Of a stretch of 64,000 bases of DNA, positions 25,669 to 34,231 are shown one piece after another. The DNA lies in assembly GCF_039541915.1 (NCBI RefSeq), contig NZ_BAABHD010000032.1:186001-250000 (forward strand). Direction: 5' to 3'. A program made the position numbers and the translations under genes. This stretch comes from Nibrella saemangeumensis (GTDB taxonomy: Bacteria; Bacteroidota; Bacteroidia; Cytophagales; Spirosomataceae). The notes under the pieces are model-generated. The model was given only the letters and a program-made list of their open reading frames with translations, did no database searches and was not told the DNA's origin. How positions within the stretch are numbered: position 1 is the first letter of the stretch; each line of letters opens with the position of its first letter.

Positions 25669-27012
25669 TTATTTAAGCACGAAAAACGGCATGTTAGCGG
25701 TGGCTACTTTATTCTTACCATCCGTTGCATACACAAACAGGCGGTAAGCGCCTTCAATATCCGGTGCTTTCAGGGTAGCCTGCCCATCAGAGCCGCTGGT
25801 CACCAATCCTGCAATGGCAAGGGGTCTGGTTTCGGCATCCCCGCCTTCCGTTATAGCGGTGCTTTCGGGTAGCAGTTCCCAGCGGTAGGTAATCGCGTCG
25901 TTGTCCGGATCGGTGACTTTAACGGTTACCGGATAGCGTTGGCCGGGCTGTACATAACTATTTTCCCAGGCCCTTTTGCCGTCAAGCAGCATAAATTCCA
26001 GCCGGGGTGCCCGGTTTTGGGGCCAGCTGCCCGTCCACAGATACTGCATCATGTCAACACCCTCCGTTGCTTCTCCGGCTTCGGTAAACAGGCTGAACCA
26101 GGTCGGTGTGCGTTCCTGCTTCTGTCCCCAGAGGAAAATATAGGAACCCAGGCAGCGCTCCGGATCAGCTTTAATGGTCGTTTCGTACCGAACTTTATAA
26201 TCTTCCGCTTTTTCGCGGCTGTTTTGCTCAATGGGGGCTCTCCAGGCTGTCTCCGGTACCTCCCAGTAGGCATTATGTCCCCACTCCGACACCAGATACG
26301 CACCCTCCCAGCCATAGTCCCGAACCAGATTTGGGGCCTTTGGCAGAGCGCCGTACATATTCACCGACAGCAGGTCGATAGCCGGGCAGCGGGTTTTTAT
26401 GTATACGACTTCCGGCTGCGTCAGGTCGGCCAGCATGGTGGTGGTCGGGTGGTTAGGGTCGACCTCGTGGATCATCTTAGCAATGTCATTCACGGCATCC
26501 CAGACTTTGGGATTGGTGTAGCTCATATTCAGTTCGTTGCCGATCCCCCACATCAGCAGGGCCGGGTGATCTTTGTATTTCAGCACTTCAGCCCGCATCT
26601 CCTGAAGTTGTTTCGCCACAGCTTCGGTGTTGTTGTAGTCAAAGCCAAGCCGTTCGCGGGCCACATCGAGGCCCACCGTCACGGTCAGACCGTATTTCAG
26701 GGCCGAATCCAGTTCCTGCTTCGCATCCTGGGTACTCCAGGTCCGGATGGAGTTACCTCCGCAGGCGGCCAGCCGGTCGAGGTACCGGATGCCGCCCCCA
26801 TTCCTCAGGAAATAACCTCCGCCGGTGATGTAGTAGGGTTGGTTGGCCCGGTAGAGCTGAAAGGTGCCGTTAGACTGACGAAGTTCAACTTTTACGGCCT
26901 GCAAACGGACGGGTTCTTCTTGTTCCGGCTGCGGTACAATCTCCCTGTTGCACCCTGATAACAGGGCCATCAGAACCGTGAAACGAAAATATTCCCGTAA
27001 CGTGTTCAACAT
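25669..27012 (-). CDS. GH2-like TIM-barrel glycoside hydrolase lipoprotein (paralogue A)
   Basis: A 447-residue protein starting at ATG 27012. That start gives a proper lipobox (LLSGC, Cys21) and avoids overlap with the kinase. Same architecture as its paralogue at 22644-23945: the barrel with AACGGNSIRTWSTQDAK, acid/base Glu160 in WGIGNELN and nucleophile Glu243 in VSEWGHNAYWE, then a C-terminal cadherin-like domain (VKVTDPDNDAITYRWELL). It is the lipid-anchored member of the pair, probably at the cell surface. A short insert (about YFLRNGGG) near residue 65 distinguishes it. Transcribed directly after the LytS kinase. Confidence 0.86.
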   Translation of the reverse strand: MLNTLREYFRFTVLMALLSGCNREIVPQPEQEEPVRLQAVKVELRQSNGTFQLYRANQPYYITGGGYFLRNGGGIRYLDRLAACGGNSIRTWSTQDAKQELDSALKYGLTVTVGLDVARERLGFDYNNTEAVAKQLQEMRAEVLKYKDHPALLMWGIGNELNMSYTNPKVWDAVNDIAKMIHEVDPNHPTTTMLADLTQPEVVYIKTRCPAIDLLSVNMYGALPKAPNLVRDYGWEGAYLVSEWGHNAYWEVPETAWRAPIEQNSREKAEDYKVRYETTIKADPERCLGSYIFLWGQKQERTPTWFSLFTEAGEATEGVDMMQYLWTGSWPQNRAPRLEFMLLDGKRAWENSYVQPGQRYPVTVKVTDPDNDAITYRWELLPESTAITEGGDAETRPLAIAGLVTSGSDGQATLKAPDIEGAYRLFVYATDGKNKVATANMPFFVLK

Positions 27013-27035
27013 GGGGCAGGAGTAGCGGCTTGCCA

Positions 27036-28388
27036 TCAGGCTGGTTGGGGTCTGATCAGCGGCACCACAACGGTAAATTCCTTATCTGTTTCCAGAATCT
27101 GGATGTCAGGCTGGTTTAGTAACTTATACTTAGCCGTAATGTTTAGCAGCCCTTTCTGGGTAGAGGTTATCCCGCTGCTGGACCGGCGTTGCAGATTATT
27201 GCTGACTGTAAGGGTACCGTTATTGCTGTCTGAATAAATCCGGATGTGCAGCGGGTGATCGGCCGATACAATATTGTGCTTCACGGCGTTCTCCACCAGC
27301 AATTGCAGCGTCAGGGGCGGCAACAGGCAATTTTTGCATTTATTGGGAATATCGATGGTGAGATCGAAGCCCTGGCCGTAGCGGGTTTTGAGCAGGTGGT
27401 AATATGAGGTAATAAAGCCGATCTCTGTTTCTAGCGTGGTCAGTTCGCGTTCGCTGGTCTGGAGCAGATAGCGGTAGACGGTCGACATTTCATCCACAAA
27501 CTGCTCGGCCTTCTGCGGCTCATCGGCAATCAGCGACGATAGCGAGTTGAGACTGTTGAACAGAAAGTGCGGACTGATCTGCGATTGCAAGGCCCGCATC
27601 CGGACCTCGTTCATCTCCTGCCGGAGCTGCTGAACGGCCAGTTCGGCTTCCAGTTGTTTGCGCTGGTGCTGGTCCCGCTCCCGGTCCAGTGTTTGTTCCA
27701 GTACCGCTTTGTTGACGGCCTCCTGCCGGTGCCGGTAGGTCAGGCCAAACGAGAAGAAAATCAGCTCCAGAACAATACCTATCTGCAAGTAAGTCTGCGA
27801 CGCTTTCCACATGCTGATTTCGGGGGTGGTTGTCGTAATGAAGCCGATCACCAGCGCTAAGATGCCGCCAATTAAGAGCATCAGGGTGCCGGTAATGAAC
27901 AGCCGGGCGACCGTATCCCGACGCTTGAAAATAACTGCGATCACATACCCGGCAACGAAGATGCTCAGGATTCGAACGACGGCGTTGATAATGACGTGAA
28001 TCGGCCGCTGCCAGTAGTCGGTCATGAAGCAGATAACCACTTCTCCCAACCAGTACACAATGTATATTCCCTGAACGGTCCGAAACAGTCGTAGCAGCTT
28101 CGGGTGGTTTTCGCGCATGTTCAGGAAGACGTTGGCAAAGTCGTAGTAGACAAAAAAGGCCACCATTGACGTAACCACCCGGAAGAAGTAAAAGGCTGCT
28201 TCCGAAAGGCCGGCCGTATCGCCCGCAGGCCGGCGCAGGCTGAAGTAGCCGATCCAGATCAGCATGTAGATACTGTATAAACTATGGATTCGGTCCCGGT
28301 AAAAAAACCACTGCACCATGTTGAACAGCCACATGGCAATCATCATACCCATAAACAGCAGGAACCAACTTTCGTACGTCATGCTCAC
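27036..28388 (-). CDS. LytS-type membrane sensor histidine kinase heading the GH/sulfatase cluster
   Basis: A 450-residue kinase with about seven N-terminal hydrophobic segments (1-220) and a coiled coil. The His_kinase domain has His274 in SPHFLFNSLNSLSS, and the ATPase N-box is LQLLVENAVKHN. A short cysteine pair occurs in KCKNCLLPP, just before the N-box. No response regulator is encoded nearby. It is the first gene of a minus-strand array (kinase, GH lipoprotein 23 bases on, sulfatase, GH), which suggests it senses the same glycan. It is divergent from the CE12-GH28 gene, with a LacI-type site between them. Confidence 0.9.
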   Translation of the reverse strand: MSMTYESWFLLFMGMMIAMWLFNMVQWFFYRDRIHSLYSIYMLIWIGYFSLRRPAGDTAGLSEAAFYFFRVVTSMVAFFVYYDFANVFLNMRENHPKLLRLFRTVQGIYIVYWLGEVVICFMTDYWQRPIHVIINAVVRILSIFVAGYVIAVIFKRRDTVARLFITGTLMLLIGGILALVIGFITTTTPEISMWKASQTYLQIGIVLELIFFSFGLTYRHRQEAVNKAVLEQTLDRERDQHQRKQLEAELAVQQLRQEMNEVRMRALQSQISPHFLFNSLNSLSSLIADEPQKAEQFVDEMSTVYRYLLQTSERELTTLETEIGFITSYYHLLKTRYGQGFDLTIDIPNKCKNCLLPPLTLQLLVENAVKHNIVSADHPLHIRIYSDSNNGTLTVSNNLQRRSSSGITSTQKGLLNITAKYKLLNQPDIQILETDKEFTVVVPLIRPQPA

Positions 28389-28499
28389 TCCGCAATTCTG
28401 TCAATAAACGGGGCCGAATCTACGACAATTCGACGGATCAGCGAATTTACCCATTTTCATTAAGGAAGGCCGTCAAGTTGGTCTAAATGGTGGTCTCCG

Positions 28500-28522
28500 G
28501 CAACGTTCCCGGTAACGATTGC
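28500..28522. promoter_or_regulatory. Probable LacI-family operator upstream of the GH28 gene
   Basis: A 23-base imperfect palindrome whose ends are GCAACGTTCCCG and AACGATTGC. It matches the site at 34075-34097 in 21 of 23 positions; the only differences are the two central bases. It lies 77 bases before the GH28 ATG and 111 bases from the divergent kinase ATG, so it could affect both. Confidence 0.65.
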
Positions 28523-28599
28523 GTAAAAAAAGTCAAAGCAATCCTCCCTTTCGTGCTGTTTTAGCCCCAATTTCAACCTGGCAAACCCTTCAATCAGGT

Positions 28600-30933
28600 A
28601 TGAAACCGATCCTCCGACTTAGTTTTTTGCTAGTGCTGATGGCCTTCCGGCCCGCCGAGACAAAGCTCCATATATTTCTTATCGGTGACTCCACCATGGC
28701 CAATAAACTGCCGTTCGACGCGCCCGAAACCGGCTGGGGTATGATGTTCCCGCAGTTCGTCAACGAAGCGGTGGAGGTGCAGAACCATGCCGTCAACGGC
28801 CGCAGCACCAAAAGCTTCCGGACGCTGGGGCACTGGAAAAAAGTCTATGACCAGCTCCAGCCCGGCGACTGGGTGTTTATCCAGTTCGGACATAACGACC
28901 AGAAACAGGACGATACTACCCGCTACGCAGCTCCGCAGACCGACTACCGCAAAAATCTGGTGCGGTATATCGAGGAAATCCGGGCCAAAGGGGCCAACCC
29001 GCTGCTGCTGACGCCGGTGATGCGCCGGAAGTTCGACGAGAGCGGCCAGTTTGTGGACCAGCACGGCGAGTACCCTGGTGTGGTGAAAGCCGTAGCGAAG
29101 CAGTACCGCGTACCGCTGATCGACCTGCACGCCCGGAGCCGGGAGGTGATTGTGCAGCATGGCGTCGACGGCTCGAAGCACCTGTTTATGAATTTTCCAG
29201 GAAAGGTGTATGCTAAATTTCCGGATGCCAAAGAAGACAACACCCACTTTTCGCCCTATGGCGCGGCCCTGATGGCCAGCCTGGTGGCCGAAGACCTGCG
29301 AGTCATTAGTCCGCTATCTAATTTTCTAAAGCAGTCGCCGTATCCCGGCAAGTATGCCTACGAATTACCGAACGTGCTGGCACCGGCTTTCCGGAAAGAT
29401 ACGTTTAATATTACACGTTACGGCGCCGTAGCCGATGGCGTAACGCTGAACACCCAGGCCATCAACCAGGCAATTGAGCAGTGTAACCGCGCCGGGGGCG
29501 GTACCGTGCTGGTGCCGAAAGGTTTCTGGCTGACCGGCCCGATTGTGCTGAAAAACAACGTAAACCTGCACGTTCAGGATGGTGCCCTGGTGCAGTTCAG
29601 CCGCAACACGGCCGATTATCCGCTGGTGCAGACCAACTGGGAGGGCGTCGATGCCATCCGGGCACAGTCGCCGATTTCGGGCACGGACCTGGAAAACATT
29701 GCCATCACGGGTAAAGGCGTTTTCGACGGGGCCGGAGAGGTATGGCGGCCGGTGAAGAAAAGCAAACTGACGGCCTCGCAGTGGGCTTCGCTGGTGAATT
29801 CCGGCGGAGTGCTCACCGCCGATAAAAATACCTGGTACCCCAACGAGCGGGCGCTGAAAGGCGCATCCGCCAAACGGCCGGGGGTAGTGGCCGAAGGCTA
29901 TACCCTGCAAAATACCGCTGACATCAAAGAGTTTCTGCGGCCCAACATGGTGGTACTGACCCGGTGCAAGCGGGTGCTGCTGGAGGGATCTACCTTCCAG
30001 AACTCCCCGGCCTGGTGTCTGCATCCGCTCCTGTGCGAACACATTACCCTGCGCAACCTGACCGTCCGCAACCCCTGGTACGCCCAGAACGGCGATGGTG
30101 TCGATTTTGAGTCGTGCCGCAACGGCCTGATCGAAGGCTGTACATTGGACGTGGGTGACGATGGTATCTGTATCAAATCGGGTCGCGATGAGGAAGGCCG
30201 CAAGCGCGGGGTACCCACCGAAAACTTCATCGTCCGCAACAATACGGTCTTCCACGGTCACGGTGGTTTTGTGATCGGCAGCGAGATGTCGGGCGGGGTA
30301 CGTAACCTGTTTGTCTCCAACTGCAATTTTCTGGGTACCGACGTGGGGCTGCGCTTCAAGACGGCGCGGGGCCGGGGTGGTGTTGTTGAGAAGATCTACG
30401 TCTCCGACATCAACATGACCAACATTCCCGGTGAGGCCATCCTGTTCGATATGTACTATGCCGCCAAAGACCCGGTGCCGCAGGCGGGTGAAAGCAACGA
30501 ACTGCCGACCATAGCCGCCCAGCCCCTGAACGAAGGTACGCCACAGTTCCGCGATTTCCATATCCGCAATGTGGTCTGCCAGGGTGCCGAAACCGGTATT
30601 CTGATTCGGGGGCTGCCGGAAATGGCGATTAGGAACATTGAAATCGAAAACGCGACGCTGGTAGCCAACGCCGGTCTGGTCTGCGTTGAAGCGGACAATA
30701 TTAAGTTAAAGAATGTAATGCTGCTGACGAAAGAGAACACGGTAATGAAAGTGCAGAACAGCAAGAACATTACGCTGGACGGCATCACCTATAAGCCCGG
30801 TGCCGACCTCCTGCTGAAGATCTCCGGCGACCGCTCCAAAGCCATCCGGCTGGTAAATACGGACGGCACGAAGGCGAAAAAGGAAGTGGAATTCGGCGCA
30901 AAAGTTCTTTCCAACGTACTAACCAAGAAGTAA
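28600..30933 (+). CDS. Fused CE12 acetylesterase and GH28 polygalacturonase
   Basis: A 777-residue exported two-enzyme fusion starting at ATG 28600 (MKPILRLSFLLVLMAF signal). Residues about 22-235 are an SGNH esterase like rhamnogalacturonan acetylesterase (CE12): IGDSTMANK with the Ser nucleophile, GHNDQKQ, and the His in THFSPYGA. Residues about 265-740 form a GH28 right-handed beta-helix starting FNITRYGAVADGVTLNTQAI. The GH28 active site is complete: NGDGVDFES, GDDGICIKSG, HGHGGFVIGSE and RFK. It would deacetylate and hydrolyse pectin. GH105 follows 1 base after its stop. Confidence 0.93.
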   Translation: MKPILRLSFLLVLMAFRPAETKLHIFLIGDSTMANKLPFDAPETGWGMMFPQFVNEAVEVQNHAVNGRSTKSFRTLGHWKKVYDQLQPGDWVFIQFGHNDQKQDDTTRYAAPQTDYRKNLVRYIEEIRAKGANPLLLTPVMRRKFDESGQFVDQHGEYPGVVKAVAKQYRVPLIDLHARSREVIVQHGVDGSKHLFMNFPGKVYAKFPDAKEDNTHFSPYGAALMASLVAEDLRVISPLSNFLKQSPYPGKYAYELPNVLAPAFRKDTFNITRYGAVADGVTLNTQAINQAIEQCNRAGGGTVLVPKGFWLTGPIVLKNNVNLHVQDGALVQFSRNTADYPLVQTNWEGVDAIRAQSPISGTDLENIAITGKGVFDGAGEVWRPVKKSKLTASQWASLVNSGGVLTADKNTWYPNERALKGASAKRPGVVAEGYTLQNTADIKEFLRPNMVVLTRCKRVLLEGSTFQNSPAWCLHPLLCEHITLRNLTVRNPWYAQNGDGVDFESCRNGLIEGCTLDVGDDGICIKSGRDEEGRKRGVPTENFIVRNNTVFHGHGGFVIGSEMSGGVRNLFVSNCNFLGTDVGLRFKTARGRGGVVEKIYVSDINMTNIPGEAILFDMYYAAKDPVPQAGESNELPTIAAQPLNEGTPQFRDFHIRNVVCQGAETGILIRGLPEMAIRNIEIENATLVANAGLVCVEADNIKLKNVMLLTKENTVMKVQNSKNITLDGITYKPGADLLLKISGDRSKAIRLVNTDGTKAKKEVEFGAKVLSNVLTKK

Positions 30934-30934
30934 G

Positions 30935-32875
30935 ATGATCGTCCGCATTCTGCTCATTATGCTGCTGGTCAGTGGCAATGTCCTGGCTCAGCAAGTGGCC
31001 TGGTCAAAACGCATGGCCGATTCGTTCATCACCTGGCATAAGGACTCTATTGTCATTGGCAACAACAAAACTTCCCGCTGGGATTACGAGCAGGGCCTGA
31101 TGCTGAAGGCCCTGGAGCGGGTATGGTACCGCACCGGCGACGCCAGATACTTCGATTACATCGTCAAGGACATTAACCACTTTGTCAATGCCGACGGCAC
31201 CGTCCGGACCTACAAATTTGACGACTTCAATATCGACAACGTTACCACGGGCCGGGTGCTGCTGATGCTGGCGCAGCAGTCGCAGCCGGGCCGGGAGAAG
31301 TACCAGAAGGCAGCTCAACTCCTGCGGAAGCAACTGACCGAACACCCGCGTACCAAAGAAGGTGGTTTCTGGCACAAGAAGCGCTACCCATACCAGATGT
31401 GGCTCGACGGCCTGTACATGGCCCAGCCGTTCTATACCGAATACAGCGTCCTGTTCAACGAGTCGGCGAACTTCGATGACATTGCTAAACAGTTTGCGCT
31501 CATCGAAAAGCACCTGATCGATCCCAAAACAGGCCTGCTCTACCACGGCTACGACGAGAGCCGGGAGCAGAAATGGGCCAATCCGAAAACCGGTCAGTCT
31601 CCGCATTTCTGGGGCCGGGCGCTGGGCTGGTACATCATGGCGCTGGTGGATGTGCTGGATTATTTCCCCCAATCACATCCGGAGCGGGCTAATCTGGTGA
31701 AATACGTGCAGCGACTGGCCCCGGTGCTGGTGAAGTACCAGGACCCCAAATCGGGCGCGTGGTGGCAGATTGTCGATCAAGGGGGGCGCAAGGGCAACTA
31801 CCTGGAGGCTTCGGCATCGAGCATGTACGTGTATGGCTTAGCCAAAGCAGCCCGGATGGGTTACGTAAACAAGTTATACGCAGCGGCTGCGCAGAAAGGC
31901 TACCAGGGCATTCTGAAGAACTTTATCGAAGAAGAGGCCGACGGTACCATCAGTCTCAATAAAACGGTTAGTGTGGGTGGCCTGGGCGGAACGCCCTACC
32001 GCGACGGCAGCTACGAGTACTACCTGAGCGAACCGATCCGGAAAAACGACTTAAAAGGCGTTGGTCCGTTTATCATGGCCAGTGTTGAAATCGAGATGAT
32101 ACCGGAGCTGGGCGTGGGCAAAGGCAAGAGCGTAGGGCTGGACTACTACTTCAACAACGAGTACCGCAAAGGCCTGACGGGTGAGACGGAGCAGTTCCAC
32201 TACACCTGGGAGGATCGCATGCACTCCGGCTTCTGGCTGTGGGGCAATACCTTCCGCGAACTGGGGACCACCACCAAAGCCATCCCGACCGCGCCGACCG
32301 CCGAATCCCTCAATGGCGTGGACGTATACATCATTGTAGACCCCGATACCCCAAAGGAAACCCCGAAACCAAACTATGTGCAAGCCGCAGACATTCAGGC
32401 GATCACCGACTGGGTCAAAGCCGGTGGGGCGCTGGTGCTGATGGCCAACGATACCGCCAACTGCGAGACCAAACACTTCAACCAACTGGCGCAGGCGTTC
32501 GGCATCCGGTTCACCGACAAAAACGTCAATATGGTGAAGGGTACCCAGTGGGAGCAGGGTAAGGTGAGCATCCCGGCCAGCAACCCGGTATTTAAAGAAA
32601 CCCGCACCGTTTACATCAAAGAGCTGGCTCCGCTTGACGTAAAATCGCCCGCCAAAGCCCTGGTAACCAGCGGTAGCGATGTCATTATGGCGGTGGCTAA
32701 AATCGGTAAGGGCACAGTCTTCGCCGTGGGTGACCCCTGGCTCTACAACGAATATACCGACGGTCGCCGGATTCCCGCCGTCTACGAAAACTTCAATGCC
32801 GGTAAAGAACTTGCTACCTGGCTGCTGGAGCAGGCACGCGTAAGTACCCCGGAATTACGTTCCGGTCTTCGCTAA
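30935..32875 (+). CDS. GH105 unsaturated rhamnogalacturonyl hydrolase with C-terminal extension
   Basis: A 646-residue exported enzyme (signal ends VLAQ, about residue 19). The alpha/alpha-barrel GH105 domain covers about 20-400, with YPYQMWLDGLYMAQPF (the catalytic Asp region) and HFWGRALGWYIMAL. GH105 enzymes hydrate and release unsaturated uronic acid ends left by pectin lyases. Usual family length is about 370, so residues about 440-646 are extra. This part (VYIIVDPDTPKETP, then GGALVLMANDT and GKGTVFAVGDPWLYNEY) resembles the DUF4350/GATase-like domains of some Bacteroidota GH105 proteins. Translationally coupled to the GH28 gene. The last codons overlap a REP-like sequence. Confidence 0.92.
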   Translation: MIVRILLIMLLVSGNVLAQQVAWSKRMADSFITWHKDSIVIGNNKTSRWDYEQGLMLKALERVWYRTGDARYFDYIVKDINHFVNADGTVRTYKFDDFNIDNVTTGRVLLMLAQQSQPGREKYQKAAQLLRKQLTEHPRTKEGGFWHKKRYPYQMWLDGLYMAQPFYTEYSVLFNESANFDDIAKQFALIEKHLIDPKTGLLYHGYDESREQKWANPKTGQSPHFWGRALGWYIMALVDVLDYFPQSHPERANLVKYVQRLAPVLVKYQDPKSGAWWQIVDQGGRKGNYLEASASSMYVYGLAKAARMGYVNKLYAAAAQKGYQGILKNFIEEEADGTISLNKTVSVGGLGGTPYRDGSYEYYLSEPIRKNDLKGVGPFIMASVEIEMIPELGVGKGKSVGLDYYFNNEYRKGLTGETEQFHYTWEDRMHSGFWLWGNTFRELGTTTKAIPTAPTAESLNGVDVYIIVDPDTPKETPKPNYVQAADIQAITDWVKAGGALVLMANDTANCETKHFNQLAQAFGIRFTDKNVNMVKGTQWEQGKVSIPASNPVFKETRTVYIKELAPLDVKSPAKALVTSGSDVIMAVAKIGKGTVFAVGDPWLYNEYTDGRRIPAVYENFNAGKELATWLLEQARVSTPELRSGLR

Positions 32876-32929
32876 TCAGCCGCAGGCTGTGGCCTTAATG
32901 CTGTACCCCGAAATTGCATTCCGGGGTAC
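32844..32929. repeat. Two adjacent REP-like palindromes, possible bidirectional terminator
   Basis: Copy 1 (32844-32865) runs GTACCCCGGAA-TTACG-TTCCGG and overlaps the end of the GH105 gene. Copy 2 (32903-32929) has perfect arms GTACCCCG (32903-32910) and CGGGGTAC (32922-32929). Over 22 bases the copies differ at three positions. They lie between converging GH105 and lacI genes; copy 2 ends 4 bases before the lacI stop. Copy 1 lacks the outer right arm. Confidence 0.6.
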
Positions 32930-32932
32930 GGT

Positions 32933-33949
32933 TTACTCCCGAATCGAGGATTCCCGCACTACCAGCCGGGCCGGAATCTTTACCGTATTCGGTGGTGCGG
33001 CTTTCTGCTTCCGTTCAATGAGTTCGATCAACCGTTCGGCGGCTAACTGCCCGATTTCCATAGCCGGCTGCACTACTGTACTCATAGACGGCGACAGCAA
33101 ATCGGCGACGTTGAGGTTGGTAAAGCCAATCAGCGAAACCGTCTCCGGAATGGCTACATTCCGCTTGCGCAAGGCCGCCAGACAACCCAGGGCCAGCCGA
33201 TCGCTGGCGGTGAAGAACGCATCGGGGGCCGGCGTCAATGCCAGCAGTTCATCCACCATCGGTCCCACGGCATCATCGCCGAACCCGCAGTAACGCACCA
33301 GGTCTTCGTCGAACGGCACGTTGTATTTGGCTAAGGCATCTTTGTAGCCGGCCAGGCGTTCCTGCGTGATCGACATCCAGGGCGGAATGGTCAGGTGAGC
33401 AATGCGCCGTCGGCCGGTCTGAAGCAGATGCTCTGTCGCTTCAAACGCACCCTGGTAGTTATCGGCTATGATCTTGGGGATGTCCAGTTCACTGGATACC
33501 CGGTCGAACTGCACCAGCGGAAAGCCTTTTTCCTCCAGGTCTTTCAGGTGGGCCACATTGGTGGTCTGGCTCGACAGCGAGATTAGCAGCCCGTCTACCT
33601 TGCGGGATACCGACTGCTGCACCGTTACCACCTCGCGCTCGTAGGATTCGTGGCTTTGAAAAATAATAACGTGGTACCCCCGGTTGTAGGCGATGGCTTC
33701 GATGCCGTTGATGGCCTGTGAGAAAAAGTGATTGGCGATCTGCGGCACAATGACCCCAATGGCCCGGCTGCGGTTTTCCTTTAGACTCAGAGCGATGGGG
33801 TTAGGCCGGTAGTTCATGCGCTCGGCATATTCCATCACCAGCCGTTTGGTTTCCGGATTAATTTCGTAGCTCCCCCGCAACGCCCGCGACACGGTCGAGG
33901 TGGAGAGGTTGAGCGCCCGGGCAATATCTTTTATGGTTACAGCTTCCAC
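32933..33949 (-). CDS. LacI-family transcriptional repressor, probable pectin/hexuronate regulator
   Basis: A 338-residue regulator. The LacI helix-turn-helix is complete at residues 4-25 (TIKDIARALNLSTSTVSRAL), with the hinge helix region near NPIALSLKENRS. A periplasmic-binding-like sensor domain (about 60-338) begins IGVIVPQIANHFFSQAI and includes DAFFTASDRLALGCLAAL. It is encoded between the GH28-GH105 operon and the divergent uxaBAC-fbp array. Two near-identical sites upstream of those operons (28500-28522, 34075-34097) are its likely targets. The inducer is probably galacturonate, glucuronate or a derivative, by analogy. Confidence 0.92.
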   Translation of the reverse strand: MEAVTIKDIARALNLSTSTVSRALRGSYEINPETKRLVMEYAERMNYRPNPIALSLKENRSRAIGVIVPQIANHFFSQAINGIEAIAYNRGYHVIIFQSHESYEREVVTVQQSVSRKVDGLLISLSSQTTNVAHLKDLEEKGFPLVQFDRVSSELDIPKIIADNYQGAFEATEHLLQTGRRRIAHLTIPPWMSITQERLAGYKDALAKYNVPFDEDLVRYCGFGDDAVGPMVDELLALTPAPDAFFTASDRLALGCLAALRKRNVAIPETVSLIGFTNLNVADLLSPSMSTVVQPAMEIGQLAAERLIELIERKQKAAPPNTVKIPARLVVRESSIRE

Positions 33950-34074
33950 TAGCTAATCTTGTTTTTGTGCAAATTCTAGCTCAGGGTGAGCCTTGGTGCG
34001 GTGTTTTCTTTAAGGAGTTAATTTAAGGTAAAATATACTGGAAAGCGGTCCTGATCAGGAAAAAGAAAATTTTG

Positions 34075-34097
34075 GCAACGTTCCCGACAACGATTGC
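34075..34097. promoter_or_regulatory. Probable LacI-family operator upstream of uxaB
   Basis: Ends GCAACGTTCCCG and AACGATTGC, 21/23 identical to the site at 28500-28522. It lies between divergent lacI and uxaB, 125 bases from lacI and 134 from uxaB. The TTG inside it (34094-34096) is followed 18 bases later by TATTTTTT (34115-34122), a fair -33/-7 pair, so a bound repressor would cover the promoter. Confidence 0.65.
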
Positions 34098-34231
34098 ACA
34101 AATAAAACTGCCGCTATTTTTTATTTCCCGAAGATTACCTTGTAAGCTTAGGTATACCAACTGAAGGTCAGGTAAATCCTACTCGTCAATCCATCTTAAA
34201 AAAGTGAAAACCATAGGTCTGGAGTAATTTT

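Noticed and set aside
29365..30561. A 398-codon open frame on the minus strand
   Set aside because: It lies wholly opposite the GH28 domain, whose catalytic motifs are intact; antisense frames of this length are common in GC-rich third-position DNA.
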